Below are positions 1-58,684 of a stretch of DNA of 64,000 bases, piece by piece. The stretch comes from Hermodice carunculata (lineage: Eukaryota; Annelida; Polychaeta; Eunicida; Amphinomidae): assembly GCA_964020975.1 (NCBI GenBank), contig OZ026617.1, positions 25,453,254 to 25,517,253 of the forward strand, in the 5' to 3' direction. The notes below the pieces were generated by a model, which was not told the origin of the DNA, made no database searches, and saw nothing but the letters and a program-made list of their open reading frames with translations. The number at the start of each line of letters is the position of its first letter. The first letter of the stretch is position 1. The translations under genes were made by a program, and so were the position numbers.

Positions 1-1987
1 GACACTGTCAAGATCATATCTTTATATTACAGAAGAGGGCTATTCCTTTCATGTCTAATGTTTCATGTAATGCACATACAGACCCTCTGTTTAAACAGCT
101 TAAGATATTAAAACTTCATGACGTTTTACATTTAAAAGCATTTAGCTTTTATAACAAATATTCTAAAAATGAAGTTCCTAATTGTTTTTATCAATGTGTG
201 AACCACCTTTAGCAACCCATTGTTATTATACCCTGTCAAGTCAAATGGTAGAGAATTCCAAAACCACATAAAACAACAGGAAAAACCTGCATCAGATATT
301 ACATTCCTCGTTTACTGCAAAATACCCCTCCTTGTATGAAAGACAAAATTTATACATACAGCTATTCTGGTTTTTCAAACTATACAAAGTTACATTACAT
401 AAATAAGCACAAGGATGTATGTACCATACCCAATTGTTATGTGTGTAACAGCTAAGTGTCTCTTGTGTGGTTACAAACCTATCAATTTTACATTTTTCAA
501 GCAATTTATGTGTCTCTTGCATGTCATTTAAAGATGTTGCTAATTAGTTATTTTAACTTTTCGTAGGTGGCCCGTCGATGGCGGGTTTTCATAGCCTTAG
601 CTGAGGTCATCTTGACTTAATCTCTGTATATATCATTTATTACTAGTTAACCAGCCTATTTCACACATGTTGTTTTACACATATTTTCATTGTCAAGTTT
701 GCTGTGCTTGTAAGTCAAATAAAACACGTTCTGAGTTCTAACAATTTAGCCAGACCACCAAGTCTAAGTGCCAACGCATCATAGCACAAGTAGCAAGGAC
801 TTGAAGCTATATGCCAGAGACAAGATGAACTTGCTTTGAACTTTTCAGTCATCAAATTCACCATCACATTACGTCATGACTTTAATAGTGACATGGCATT
901 ACACTCTCAGACTTTGTTCTTGAAATTCAGAAATTGTACTGTAACTGTTATTTTTCTAAGCTGTACTCTGTAGAGACTCATCAAGTTGGTTTTTTTTTTT
1001 TTTTTTTAAATTGTAGACTACACTGTAGTTACTGGCACATGCAGTGCCAAGCTGTGTTACATTGTTTCAAAAATTGTCACGTGATACACAAGGCCAGAGG
1101 GACATGAAAAGTTTGCATAATACAGGACCTGGTTGGGCAGGTGTGGTTCACAAATAGAGATTTAGTCTTTCCTCTTCGCTTAGATCTTTTCTCAGATGTA
1201 ATCTGAGGGCTGTGATCTGATCTCCCCTGTCACAATAACTACCCCCTTGCCGTTGACATGATGGCCCTATTTAGGTTTATCTATTACAATCAACATGATC
1301 AACTGTATCAAACAGGTTATTTAGCTTAAAAAAAAGCTCAGAATAGTTTGGTTTACTTAAATGCAAATACAACTATATTGTAATTTTATCATCTTTTGGC
1401 CAACAAAAATTTATTATCTGTGTTTAGGCTAACTGTTTATTTGCCAAACAAAAACAGAAACAAGGTACCGGTAGATCATATTTTTGTTTCTTTTGACAGT
1501 GGAAAGAACTTTATTGACATAAAACAGTACATCATGGTATGATGTAGCCACACAATAAGATAAAAATAAGTACCTTTTGTACAGATGGTTAGTACATGAA
1601 CAAAAATTTGGATAGGGGTGGGGGTGGTAAGTTGAAGTAGGGGATTCGTTTTTGAAAACTTAACATTGCATTGTTTTGTTTTGTCTTCTGTTGACCTTGT
1701 AAATGAATGGAAAATGGACTGGTATATGTTTCAAGGCCATTATCAATAGTAAAAGCAGGCAGGACCTGTGTTCTGGAATATATTCAAGAAATTTGTATTT
1801 TCTGTACGTAAAATCATAAATATCTGGGTGAAATACAAACTTTTTGACTCAATGATGGCAAATACTGTGATGATGATATACTGGATATAGAATCAAGTGT
1901 GGCAGAGGCTCCAACCCTCCCGACTTGGATGGGAGATCTCCCGTATTCTTATGAAAATTGATAAAATTTTACAACCTCTGCCCATAT
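1..1987. other. No gene recognised; probably intron upstream of the first visible SNAPC3 exon
   Basis: AT-rich sequence with short homopolymers. No reading frame resembles the missing N-terminal part of SNAPC3, and no acceptor/donor pair with a SNAPC3-like peptide was found. Confidence 0.5.
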
Positions 1988-1988
1988 T

Positions 1989-1991
1989 GTG

Positions 1992-2041
<50 letters not shown>

Positions 2042-2045
2042 TGTG
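1989..2045. repeat. (GT)n microsatellite
   Basis: About 57 bp of nearly pure GT with one GC, ending about 70 bp upstream of an exon acceptor. Confidence 0.95.
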
Positions 2046-2112
2046 TTATAATATTTCATACAGAATGCGCCAATTTTATGGACGTTATTTCATTTCTTTT
2101 ATTTTCTTCCAG

Positions 2113-47157
<45,045 letters not shown>

Positions 47158-47858
47158 TGTGTCATCAACTGCTGAGGCTTTTCTCTTTTTGTCTCTGATT
47201 CACTATGACATGAAGTGGGCTGATTTGTTTGGCACAGGCAACAAAGGTCATATGTGTTTGCACAGGAGAGTGTTTGTAGGTGAAACTGAAACCAGAGAGA
47301 AACTGAAAGAGGACCGAAGGAAGGGGTGTAATTTCACCGAGGGCAGAGTGTGGGAAGGATCTATTGAGAGTCACAGAGGTGCACCTGGCCACAGCAAAGA
47401 CTACAGGTCTTCAGAACATTCAAGAATTGTACAAACAAAAACGTGGACTTTCAGCCAGTGACAAGAAATCATAAAGAAACTCGTTTATGTGTGTGTATAT
47501 ATGTCCAAACATAAACCTAAGTTTCCTTGTAGCTTCCAGAATCGTCCAAACATGACCATTTTGCTAAATTTTTAGTGATTCAGCTTCACCACACATGTTT
47601 ACAGGAAGCGTTTGCGGGAATTATAGAGCTGGATTCCAGACTGATGACCTAGTCATGTTGGCATGACTAAAACAACCAATCCCTGGTAAGAGCCTAGCAG
47701 CTGTAACCTGAAAACAAATGTAAAGCTATAAAATATCGTGTCATATGAGTATGCTGTGTATGGCAGCCAATCGAGACTGGCATCAGGTGATAATAATGGC
47801 ATTTGTCAAGGGGAAGAGTTACGGAAAGAACGGTTCCCATATTACAGGTGCTATATTG

Positions 47859-47872
47859 GTTGCCATGGCAAC
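47859..47872. promoter_or_regulatory. Perfect palindromic X-box (RFX-type site)
   Basis: GTTGCCATGGCAAC is a perfect 14-bp palindrome equal to the idealised RFX X-box. It lies in the inferred 3' UTR. Only the motif is seen; function is not shown. Confidence 0.4.
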
Positions 47873-47934
47873 AAAAGGATTGGGTATTTCATCCCATAAT
47901 TTCATGTCTACCTGAGTGTAAAAAGATGTGGTAA

Positions 47935-47940
47935 AATAAA
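47935..47940 (+). terminator. Polyadenylation signal AATAAA for SNAPC3
   Basis: AATAAA occurs about 780 bp past the stop codon, followed within 30 bp by T- and TG-containing sequence. A second AATAAA near 48371 is an alternative. Confidence 0.5.
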
Positions 47941-47960
47941 TCATTTAATAGTGTTGCTTA

Positions 47961-48722
47961 AATTTGCATCCTGTTGCTTTCATTGTGAATAGATCACTGT
48001 TATTGGAATCTCAACTAGAAATTAGGTCTTAGCTCGAGGTCGATACTGTTGTTATCACAGTTCAGGAAGCTTGATGCTTTGCTGACTTCATAGAGCCACT
48101 CTGACAGGAACATCATTTTTGTGTACTTGTGTTTTGACTTTTCATTAAAAAGAATTGGCCATTACCTCTCGTGGTCATAATCCGCCTTACCTGCCAATAT
48201 CATTAAAAAAACAAAAAGAGCAGCTATGACATTGAAGTTAAAGGTTCGCCTGTGAGATAAATGATAAAAATGGCAGTTAGTGACTTTTCTGCTTATAACA
48301 TAATGATCTGTTTTATGTATATTTGCATCCTGATTTTATAATTAGATGCTTCAAAGATTTAAATCACTGAACAATAAATGAACCTTCATGAAGTCACTGA
48401 CAAGTGAGATTTCAGTATATTAGACCTGTTCTAGCATGTCTATATATTATATAGTATTCACATATACCAGTGACTATTGAAATTACATGGCATTAATTTT
48501 GCTCACAGCTGTATGGAGAATCTTGCACAGCTGAAATGGTGTTACTTTTACTTTGACTTTTGTCCTGTATGTTTCTTGTTGCTGGGGAGAAATACTGGCG
48601 AGTGGAAGTCAGAAGTGATTCTTCCCATCAAGTAAGACAAAAAGCAACAAAAACAAAACAGTCATCCATAATCAAACATGTAACAGTTTGCCAATACTCT
48701 TTTTATTTATACAATTTGTTAG
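47961..48722. other. Intergenic sequence downstream of SNAPC3
   Basis: No gene, RNA or element border recognised. Confidence 0.45.
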
Positions 48723-49770
48723 TCCACCACTGGGGACTAGAGTTTTGCCCCATGTCCTTCCATCTGTCCTTCCGGCAAAGCTTGTCCAGGCTGTATTTTA
48801 TATACCATGACAGCTACCAAATTTGCTGGGTGGATACTTCATGGAGTTGGGTGTGTCGCACAGCAAAATTGGGTCACCTTGACCTTGACCTTGGCCCCCC
48901 CTCCCATTAAGATTTTGCTTGTCCGGGCTATATTTCCTATACGATAACACCTACAACTACCAACTTTGGTGTGTGGACACTTCATAGGATATGGGTGTGT
49001 GACACACCAAAATGGGGTCACTGTGACCTTGACCTTTGACGCCCCTTAAAGTTTTAGCTTCCCTGGGCTATATTTCCTATACCATAACACCTACACTTAC
49101 ACCTACACCCACACCTACCCCTAACAAATTTTGTGTGTAGACACTTCAGAGGACAGGGGTGTGTTGCGCATGAAAATTGGGTCACTGTGACTGACCTTGA
49201 ACTGTGACCCCCATAAAAATGTAGATTTTTTCAGACTATATTTAATATACCTTAACCTATAGCTACCAAATTTGGTGCATGGACACTTCATAGGATAGGG
49301 ATGTCATGCACTGAAATTTGGTCACAGTGACCTTTGACCTCTTTAAAGTTTTAGTTGGCCGGGCCATATTTCGTAGACCATAACACCTACAGCTACCACA
49401 TTTGGTGGGTGAATACTTTATAGGGTAGGGTTGTGTTGTGCACCAAAATTGGGTCACTGTGACCTTGACCTTTGACACCCCATAAAGATTTAGCTTGTCA
49501 GGGCTATATTTCTTATACCAGAACACCTACAGCTACTAAATTTGGTGTGTGGACACTTCAAAGGATTGGGTGTGTCACAACAAAATTTGGTCACTGTGAC
49601 CTTTGACCCACTTAAAGTTTCGGCTTGTCTAAGCCATATTTCCTATATGATCAAACCTACAGCTACCAAATTTGGTGGGAGGATACTTTATGGGGTAGGG
49701 GTGTATCACACACCAAAATTGGATCACTGTGACCTTGACTTTGACCATACTAGTACAGTCAGCCTTGCTA
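48723..49770 (+). repeat. Tandem-repeat element, about seven units of 137-166 bp
   Basis: Starts TT|AGTCCACCACTGGGGACTA, then units with GGGCTATATTTCCTATACCA, TACCAAATTTGGTGTGTGG and GGTCACTGTGACCTTGACC. Same plan as the elements at 51313 and 44330. Confidence 0.7.
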
Positions 49771-50230
49771 TCTATTTTCTGGTGGGGGAACTACTTGATC
49801 TTGTTGTCTCTCGCCCACAAAGTTGGGGGGGGGGGATATGGTAATGAAGACCATCTGTCTATCTGTCTATCTGTCTATCTGTCTATCTGTCCATCTGTCC
49901 CGGTGTTAAGGAATTTTTGTTCCCCTGAATATTGGTTCCCCCAGGGGGATGTATATTTTTTCCCATTTACGAACATTTGTTACCCCTGTGTGGGGAGCCA
50001 ATGTTTGGCGAATATTTGTTTCCACCTGTTTTCACACTATGTATCTCTACCTATGTGAATGGTGAATTAATATTCAGTAAGTATTGTTCTCATGCTCTAA
50101 GCACTTAATTATTCATACTATTCACATGTAAGTATTATTTTTATAAACACATCTTTTATTATATATATTATCTTCTGCAAATATCTGGTCACCATGATTT
50201 TTATGAATGAAGTTTGCTTTCTGTACTTTT
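49771..50230. repeat. Low-complexity stretch with (ATCTGTCT)n
   Basis: A G-run, ATCTGTCT repeats at about 49853-49900, and GGTTCCCCCAGGGGGA-type text. AT-rich afterwards. Confidence 0.6.
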
Positions 50231-50239
50231 TTTCCAATT

Positions 50240-51307
50240 TTTACCCCTTGGCCATAAGGCCGGAGGGGTCTAGTCGTCACCTACGTGTCCGGCCGTCCCT
50301 GCCTTGGTAGCGCCACATCTCCAAAAATTCTCACTTTACAGAGCCAAAATTTTATCACGGGGGGTCATTGAGGTGCTTCAAGTGCCTATTGAAAAGTAGA
50401 TCGCTAGGTCTCATATTTAGGTCACAGTAATACATTGCAGAAAAAACAGCGTTAACACAATATCTGAAAAAAATTTGAATGTAGTTTCATCAATCATTTA
50501 TGACAGTTGGCCCTAAGGGTGCCCCAGATGCCTATGGAAAACTAGGTCACTGGGTCACATATTTAGGTCACAATGCTACATTGAAGAAAAATGGCCATAC
50601 CATGATATCTTCAAATATCAAATTACTCGTAGCTGCACCAATTATTTATGACAGTTGGTCCTAAGGATGCCTCAAACCTAGTAAAAACTAGGTCACTGGG
50701 TCACATATTTAGGTCGTAGTGCTGCATTGAAGAAAAATGGCATAGCCACGCCATATCTCCAAAAATACTCACTTTACAGAGACCAAATTTTTATCACAGA
50801 GGGTGCTTCAGGTGCCTATCGAAAAGTAGGTCACATATTTAGGTCACAGTAGTACATTGAAGAAAAAAACGGCGTTAACACTATCTAAAAAAAAATGTAT
50901 TGAATGTAGTGTCATTATTTATGACAGTTGGTCCTAAGGATGCCTCAGATGCCTATTGAAAACTAAGTCACTGGGTCACATACTTTGATCACAGTGCGGC
51001 ATTAAAGAAAAATGGCTATACCATGGTATCTTCAAATAATAAGTAACTCATTGCAGCTGCACCATTTATTTATGACAGTTGGTCCTAAGGATGCCTCAGA
51101 CACCTAGTGAAAGCTTGGTCACTGGGTCACATTTTTAGGTCAAAGTGCTGCATTGAAGAAAAATGGCCTTGCCATGATATCTCTGCTCATTGCATTTTTA
51201 CCAAAGCTTCATCATTAGGTCAAACAGAAGTAACCTTGACCTACCGGAGGGTATTGTCTGCCCGTCTGTCCTGGCCGATGGGTTTGCGGTCACTGATCGG
51301 CTTCTAG
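50240..51307 (+). repeat. Tandem-repeat element, about 185-bp units, ending CTAG|TT
   Basis: Starts near ACCCCTTGGCCATAAGGCCG (palindromic), then units with AGGTCACTGGGTCACATATT and TATGACAGTTGGTCCTAAGG. It ends GATCGGCTTCTAG|TT after a possible CCGAT/ATCGG stem. Confidence 0.6.
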
Positions 51308-51312
51308 TTATT

Positions 51313-52330
51313 AGTCCCCCGCCCACTTGGTGGGGAACTATAGGTTTGCACCTTGTCCGTCCGTCCGTCCGTCCGTCCGAAGCTTCTCCGGGCCATATTT
51401 CCAACACCATAACACCCACAGCTACTAAATTTAATGTGTTTGTACTTCCTAGGATAGAGGTGTATGGTGTGCCAAAAGTAGGTCACTAGGTCAAATATCT
51501 GGGTCACAGAATACATATGTATGAAAAATCTTGTCCGGGCCATAACTTTTTTGTCCTTTTACTTAGAGTCATGAAATGTTACACAAATGTGAAGCTTAGT
51601 CTAAGAAAGTGTCATAAAGCAAAACTAGGTCACTAGGTCAAATATTTGGGTCATCACGATATGTAAATATAGAGAAACAAATTTTGTGCGGCACATATCT
51701 TCCCTATATTAATGCTACCTCTTCAATTTTTTTATGGTGGGTAGACCTTAGGTAGTAGGTGTGCATAGGCATTGTTTTGTGTGGCTAATTACTTGCATTA
51801 ATTAATTATGTAACAGTTCGTTAAGCAAGACAAATTTTGTCCGGGCCATATCTTCTAAACTATTAATGCTAGCCCTTTGAATTTTTTGTGGTGGATAGAC
51901 CATAGGTAGTAGGTGTGCATAGGCATTGTTTTGTGTGGCTAATTACTTGCATTAATTAATTAACAAAGTTCGTTAAGCAAGACAAATTTTGTCCGGGCCA
52001 TATCTTCTAAACTATTAATGGTAGCCCTTTGAATTTTTTATGGTGTGTAGACCTTAGGTAGTAGGTGTGCATACACATTGTTTTCTGTGGCTAATTACTT
52101 CCATTAATTAATTAACAAAGTTCATTAAGCAAGCTCAAGATACAATACAAATTTTGTCCGGGTCATATCTTCTAAATTATTGATGCCAGCCCTTTGATTT
52201 TTTTTATGGTGGGTAGACCTTAGAGGGGATATGGTAATGGGCACCGTCCGTGTGTCAGTCCGTCCGTCCATCTGTCCATGATTACTGTGGGTGGGGGATA
52301 TGGCTAGCGTCAGCGGCTACTTGTTCTGTT
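51313..52330 (+). repeat. Tandem-repeat element, about 140-bp units
   Basis: Starts TT|AGTCCCCCGCCCACTTGG with palindrome to GGGGAACTA, a (GTCC)n run at 51355-51379, then units with TTTGTCCGGGCCATATCTTC and GTAGGTGTGCATAGGCATTG repeated four times. Confidence 0.65.
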
Positions 52331-52560
52331 GAGCATCAAATTTCACTGTGGTGTAATTTAACTCTTCATTTATAACATTTTGTGTGAGAAAAAGCAACCA
52401 GCATATCTTGCCCATATGCCTTATGTGGGTGGGGAACAAATATTCGGCGAATATTTGGTCCCAGTGCTTTAAGTTATACTTTAGCTTCTGTAATTTAAAT
52501 TCTTAATTGTTACATTCTTATTTCATTCAACAATAAGGGGATGTAGTATTCACAAATATA

Positions 52561-52648
52561 TATGGTCCCTATGTTGTGGTCCCTATGTTATGGTCCCTAT
52601 GTTGTGGTCCCTATGTTATGGTCCCTATGTTATGGTCCCTTTGTTATG
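52561..52648. repeat. 15-bp minisatellite
   Basis: About 5.8 copies of TGGTCCCTATGTTAT/G. Confidence 0.95.
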
Positions 52649-52869
52649 CTGTTTTAATATTTAGCTTAGTTTCTGTATTTCTTTCCCCCTTTGCTTCATT
52701 TGAACATGGAATTTTGAAACAGCTCACAACTGAATAAAATATTTTGTGTAAAATATAGTTTAACATGTCTTACACATATAGCCTATGCAGATGTCATCGT
52801 GCAAAAGAAATCATGTTGAAAATTAAAATAAATAGGGGGGGGGGTGTACAAATATTCATTTGGGGAACA

Positions 52870-53965
52870 AATATTCTCTGACAACAGCATCATTTCTGGG
52901 CCGTTTCTCCAAAACTATTACACTTTTAATTGCAATCTGAAATTTTTGTGACTTGTAGTCCTTGCCTGCTGGATGTGCTTTTGAATAGTTTTGTGTGGCT
53001 AATTATTCTCCTTGATTAGTTCATTAGTGATGCTCATTGAAGGTCTGAGAAGTGTTTCCGGGCCATTTCTTCAAAACTAGTACACATAGCAATCTGAAAT
53101 TTTCATGGCTTGTGGTCCTTACCTGCTAGATGTGCCTTTTGATGGATTTGCTGTCTGTCCATACCAGCATAGTTTCCAGACCATTTCTCCAAAATTATTA
53201 CACTTAGCAATCTGAATTTTTTATGGCTTGTAATCCTTATCTGCTAGATGTGCCTTTTGATTGTTTTGTGTGGCTAATTATTCCCCTTCAACAGTTAAGT
53301 AGTGATGTTCGTTAAAGGTGTCAGAATGATTTCCAGGCCATTTTTTCAAAACTATTACACTTCGCAATCTGAAATTTTTTATGCCTTGTAGTTCTTACCA
53401 GCTAGATGTTCCTTTTGATAGTTTTGTGTGGCTAATTATTCTTCATTGGTTAATTAGTGATGTTCACTGAAGGTCTCAAAATGGTTTCCGGGCCTTTTCT
53501 CCTTTGTTAGTTAATTTGTGATGAAAACTATTACACTTAGCAATCTGAATTTTTATGGCTTGTCCTTACCTAATAGAGGTGCCTTTTGATGGTTTTGTGT
53601 GCCTAATTATTCTCCTTCATTAGTTAATTAGTGATGTTCATTAAAGGTCTGAGAAGTGTTTCCGGGCCATTTCTCCAAAACTTTCATTTAGCAATCTGAA
53701 TTTTTTATGGCTTGTAGTCATTACATTCAAGATGTGTCTTTTGATGGATTTGTGTGGCTAGTTAATCTCCTTCAATTGATATGAGATGATGTTTGTTAAA
53801 GGTTTCAGAATGGTTTCAGGGCCATTTCTCAAAAACTATAACACTTAGCAATCTGAAATCTATGTGGGTAGTAGTTCTTACCTGGTACTTTTGATAGTTG
53901 TGTGTGGCTAATTATCCGTCTTCATTAATTAATTAATTACTGATTTTCGTTAAAGGTCTGAGAAG
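52870..53965. repeat. Tandem array of about 120-165-bp units
   Basis: Seven or so units with TTCCGGGCCATTTCTCCAAA, TTAGCAATCTGAAATTTT and TTTTGTGTGGCTAATTATTC. Confidence 0.8.
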
Positions 53966-54249
53966 GGTTTCCGTAAATAAGAGCCAAGATAACATCACAT
54001 ATGAATGATCTTGACCCCTCAATCATCATGCCTCTGATCTGCAGGCTGACAAGGCTATACAACAGTTATCCATATATGCGTGACAAAAAACCCATGTCGG
54101 TGATTCCACATAAGCAAACCAAATAGAAGGGCTACACTTTGAACACCAAAGCTACCCAGCCAGCATGGCCTTGCCATTTACACATGTACCCAAGATGAAT
54201 GTGCTGTGGAAGAATATCCATTCACTGCTTCACAGCTGCAAATAATGGG

Positions 54250-54560
54250 TCTGACATTGTTTGCTGCCACTACATCCTTGGCTCATTGTCGTCTACAGAC
54301 CACCCAAACTGACACCCTCAAGTTTTCAAACTTTACTTCATGAAAAACTTTGCCACATCCCTCCCCAATATGACATAATATTGATGGGTGACTTCTATAA
54401 TGTCTTCCCAAATCCAACTCGCCGCATGCTCAAGCAATGGATATCAAAGCCAACACATGAGCTGGAAGGCTACCTCATTGAAATCTTCACAGACCACAAT
54501 AACAATGCAAAACATACAGATACCTACCTTTCAGAGATTAATCTTCCATAATTTCCAGGT
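54250..54560 (+). mobile_element. LINE endonuclease fragment
   Basis: The frame from 54261 contains VVYRPPKLTPSSFQTLLHEK and ILMGDFYNVFPNPTRRMLKQ, like the YRPP and GDFN motifs of non-LTR AP-endonucleases. It is isolated, without reverse transcriptase nearby. Confidence 0.55.
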
Positions 54561-54876
54561 TTTTTTTATTTTTCCAAATTTGAAGAAAAGGCCTCAAACT
54601 TGTTTCCAATCCTCTGAAATTATCTAAAATCATGCAGGATTCCCAAAAATGTACAAAATTTTATTCCCAATTTTTATCCAAATTTTTACCCCCCTTTCCC
54701 CATATCCTAGATTTTCCCCAGGTCCCATAAACAGACCACCACATCACATGGATCACTCTGCAGAAACTCAACGTGTAATCATTGTAAGAAACAAACTTTA
54801 ATAGTGTTTCATTAATACCACATTTTTTTCTCATGCTCAGATACCAACCAAAGTTGACCTCTTTCACTGCAAAGTA

Positions 54877-55115
54877 TTAACTCATTCCACCCTGATAGAA
54901 GACTGAGTCAACAGCTTTCCTTGGCGCGCTCTGGGCGCAATGCGCCCAGAGCGCGCCAAGGAAAGCTGTTGACCATGGGCATATAATTTGGAATGATCTT
55001 CCATGCAAGTTTCATCCAAAATATGGAAAAATAATCCCTTAATTAGTAAAATACAATTAGCAGACGACATTTAGATATTAGCGGGAAAAAGCGTCATCAG
55101 GGTGGAATGAGTTAA
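54877..55115. mobile_element. TTAA-bounded MITE with 67-bp GC-rich hairpin
   Basis: Perfect 20-bp ends TTAACTCATTCCACCCTGAT and ATCAGGGTGGAATGAGTTAA. The palindrome at 54907-54973 has outer stem GTCAACAGCTTTCCTTGG and inner stem CGCGCTCTGGGCGC, perfectly paired except at the centre. It looks young. Confidence 0.92.
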
Positions 55116-58100
55116 GGGGCTTGTACACTTTGTGACTTTCATGTAGAAATATGTAATTATTTCATTCGTTTTTCCTGCAAGACTATCAAAAACATATGTT
55201 CTGGGAAAGAAAACATTTGTCTAAATTTAAGTTCACTATTAAATTTCAGATTTAACTAATCAATTATTTCAATTTAATTCTAATTAAAATTTGCAAAATT
55301 TATATGAAATAAAAAATTAACATGTTCAAAAATTAACATACAAGTGAGCTTGTAATATCAAATTAAATCTAGCACCTGTGTCTAAAAAAACATATCTCAG
55401 ATTTTTTTCAAAAGGGCTTAGGTAATTTTTTGTAGAACATTGAATTTTTTAAAATTTTGAATACAATTTAAAAAGCTTTAAAATTTGAACTAAAGACTTT
55501 ATGAAAATTTTGAGATATTATTTGGCAGCCAACAATATGCTATGTCTATTTTGATCTAAACCAAATGTTTATATGGAAATGTGTTTGAGCTTATTTTTTG
55601 CTTATGCTCAAAATATGAAAAAATTAATTGTAATATAAAAACTAATTAAGATTTAATGACTGAACAGTTACAAAAGGTCTGTTGCTGGTTTTACATTTAT
55701 TGAGATGTCTTTTTTTTTCATAAAATACATAGTTTTTATGGGTTCAAATGAAAATTGTAGATTACAGAATATATAAAATTCAATAAAAACTAGCATTTTC
55801 TAATTTTATGGTTGTAAAGTGATCTAGCCCCATAATTCTTTTCTTTCAGATTCTCTCATTGAGAGTATGTTGACAATTACTTGCCAGACATTGCTTCGGT
55901 CAAGGTACCCTTTATGTATTTTCATGCTTCTGGTTGATTATCCAAACATGCTGTGTCAAGATACTTGGTCCATATACAAAAGATTAAGTCTTATAAAAGC
56001 AACCATTGTAGTATGGTCACCTAGGCAGGAGATGTGGCTAGCCTCAGCGTCAACTGGTTTAGTTTTGCATAGTTTTGGTCCCAAACACCATTCTCCAATT
56101 TTGTTTACTGTAGTCTGCAGGTATTGAACATGATGGGTAATGTCCCATGTATTACGATGCATCACCACATGCACAACTTTTAAAGTACTGAAGAATCACA
56201 TCTTTGAAAGTGCTCCATGACAACAGAAAAATAATGACCTTATGTGCTTTGAAGTTAATCTGATAATTTTCCACAAGAAAACTGACTCGGTCATTCTTTC
56301 CTCAACTTATAATATGATTGAATAATCAGGCAAATTGACACTGCAGGCCAGGAAAACACTGCATGGAGAACATTTTTCTGTTAAACACAATTTTTATCAC
56401 TAAGGTATCATTGCAATCTGGATTAATCCTCTCAAATGGAGAATCAGTTTCTCCAGACAGATTTTCTGTGACAGTGCTAACACTTAAACTTTGCCACTGA
56501 AAGGATCCCTAATGTTAAATGTTGTCTGCTCCAACATTTGAACTCACTGGTAAATGTCCCATAAACCATGTGTAAACATAATACTTGGAATGAGAAATGT
56601 AGGTGAGAACCGTGATAATATCATGCAACTATTTACTTTTTGGCATCAGTTGGAAACAAAGCATCCGTCTTGCATTTAGGAAACTTGATGACTAAATTGT
56701 ATTCTAACAAGGAAAAAGTAAAATAGATAAACTCATGCTATGTTGCAATTTTGTCAAAGTTACAATTGATTTTTCATACTTGCATGTCAAACTATACATT
56801 GTACATGCATATACATTTATCAATATGGTTAATGCATCTTCAAACACTGACAAATGTTGTGCAATTGTAATGTCTTTCCTTGGGATTTCATTTTTTATGT
56901 TTAACTGTCAATTTGGCAGCTTTCCAGCTTCGTATGTTTTGTTTGCAAACAACAAAGTGTGTATTTTTATTCATTATTTTTTCTTCTTCTTAATTGTTTT
57001 CATGTGAATTAATGGAAAACATCTGCAAGCATCTCCTGAGTCAATAGCTTTTCACGTGCCAGCAACACTTTCTCACCCAACTGTTCAACTAAGGCATATA
57101 TTTTCAAAATGTCCGCTTTAGCTTTCTTCTAACCTGCAGTCAGACTAAGTCGACAGTTTTTCTTGATGTTCTGGTTTTTATGGTATATCATTTTAAATAA
57201 CAAAAAGAGAAGCAGATTGCAGGTCATTCCTGTATAAACCTTGATGAAGGCTTTTCTCACTACATTTCAGGATTTCTTAATGTGGAGCCTCTATTTATCA
57301 GATTGGGTGGGGCATCAAGAAACTGGATGAAGGGTCCATAACATCAGCATTCTTTGTGTTTTCCCCGCCCCCATCAAAATCTTTATGTGTGCAATACATG
57401 GACATCGATATAGCCACTTCTTAGTGGACTATTTTAAGCACCAAGAAAAGTTGGTTTTAATGCAGCAACGGATGAAAAAAAATTGATATTGAAGATAGAA
57501 TTTGATATGTTTGCATGATGTCTGCACTGCTACACTGCCAGCCTTTTTCTCTGTGTCTGGCATCTGCTGCCTCTGTCACTAACAGTACTCTGTGAGGCTT
57601 TTAGGTTCACAGTTTCCTTTCAGAGCTGTTTATTTTTCAATTCTTCCAAGTTCCATGCTGCTACATTGGTAGTATAATGTCTTGGCGATGTGAGAATGTA
57701 AAAGCCTTTCCCATTTAAACCAGCCGAGACTGGTTGGAGGTAAACTGTTATCTGCTCCAGTGATTTACTTATTTTTAGTGTTAATGAACACAACTCTGAA
57801 TGAGAATTGTAGACAAGCTTTCTGTGAAAGTTGTTGACTTGGTCTTAAGTCAACTGGGAAAGGGCTGTTGCCAACAGCTGTAAGTTAATTATGCCCTGCA
57901 AATGTCTGCATGATGGGAAAACATTTTGCAGATGACTGCTAGGTGGGGCTTATTGGGACCATATAGCCAAGGTCAGTAGGTTTTTCTTGGCATGGATCAG
58001 CAGCATAGCAGCTAAACCTGTGCCATAGAAAGTTATTGCCTCAGCCTGGTGCTGGCAAAGAAAAGCAAATATAGACTGACATGGCCGTGCTGTGTCTTTG

Positions 58101-58684
58101 AAGCCTGTCAGTCAGGAACATCGTGGATCACAGTATATGCATGCTAATGCCTTTCAGATTAAATTTTAATTGACATTTGGAAATTTTTTCTGTCGTGTTT
58201 TTTATTGCCATACATTACATTGAGCAAACTTTGTGTCTGAAATTTGTAGGCAAATTCAATTTGTACAGCATGTCGATTTTTCCTCTTCGTTTTCACCATT
58301 GTTTGTCCTAATGTAAAAACAAAAAAAAACAAGCAGCAGATCTATTTTAACCCTTTAGAACTACTTTTTAGTGCTACATCGGAGACTGAGTGAGCAGCTG
58401 ACCCCAGAACGTTGGCACATTGTAGCCGAAGTATCCAAAGCATGCTGAGGAAAGCTATTGACCTGGCCCTTTGTGTGTGTGTCTGTGTGTGTGCCATGCA
58501 GAGTGTAGTTGTTAGTGCACTCTTTAATTACAAAGATAAATACTGTTGGATACCATGGGTTGCAGCTTTTCATTAAAGCCCTTTTTCCCCTCAGTGTAAG
58601 AGGCATTGCAGATACATGTACAGTTCAAAGGTGATGCATATTCCATTGAACACAAAAATTTTATGAAGCTATATGTTTTTTACA
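55116..58684. other. Intergenic sequence, decayed MITE scraps only
   Basis: Very AT-rich from 55240 to 55830. Degenerate hairpin-MITE text occurs near 57690-57890 and 58350-58570 (GAGGAAAGCTATTGACCTGG). No supported gene. Confidence 0.45.

Larger units (their letters stand above)
47158..47960 (+). other. SNAPC3: SNAPC3 3' UTR (inferred)
   Basis: This is non-coding sequence directly after the SNAPC3 stop, free of recognisable repeats, ending near a canonical AATAAA. Its length is an inference from that signal. Confidence 0.55.

Noticed and set aside
1-2112. Missing 5' exons of SNAPC3
   Set aside because: No frame with flanking splice sites resembles the N-terminal region; it is poorly conserved, so absence is not proof.
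47159-47461. 100-codon frame directly after the SNAPC3 stop
   Set aside because: It starts with GTG, lacks similarity to anything known to me and lies in the 3' UTR; the overlapping ATG gives only a short frame.
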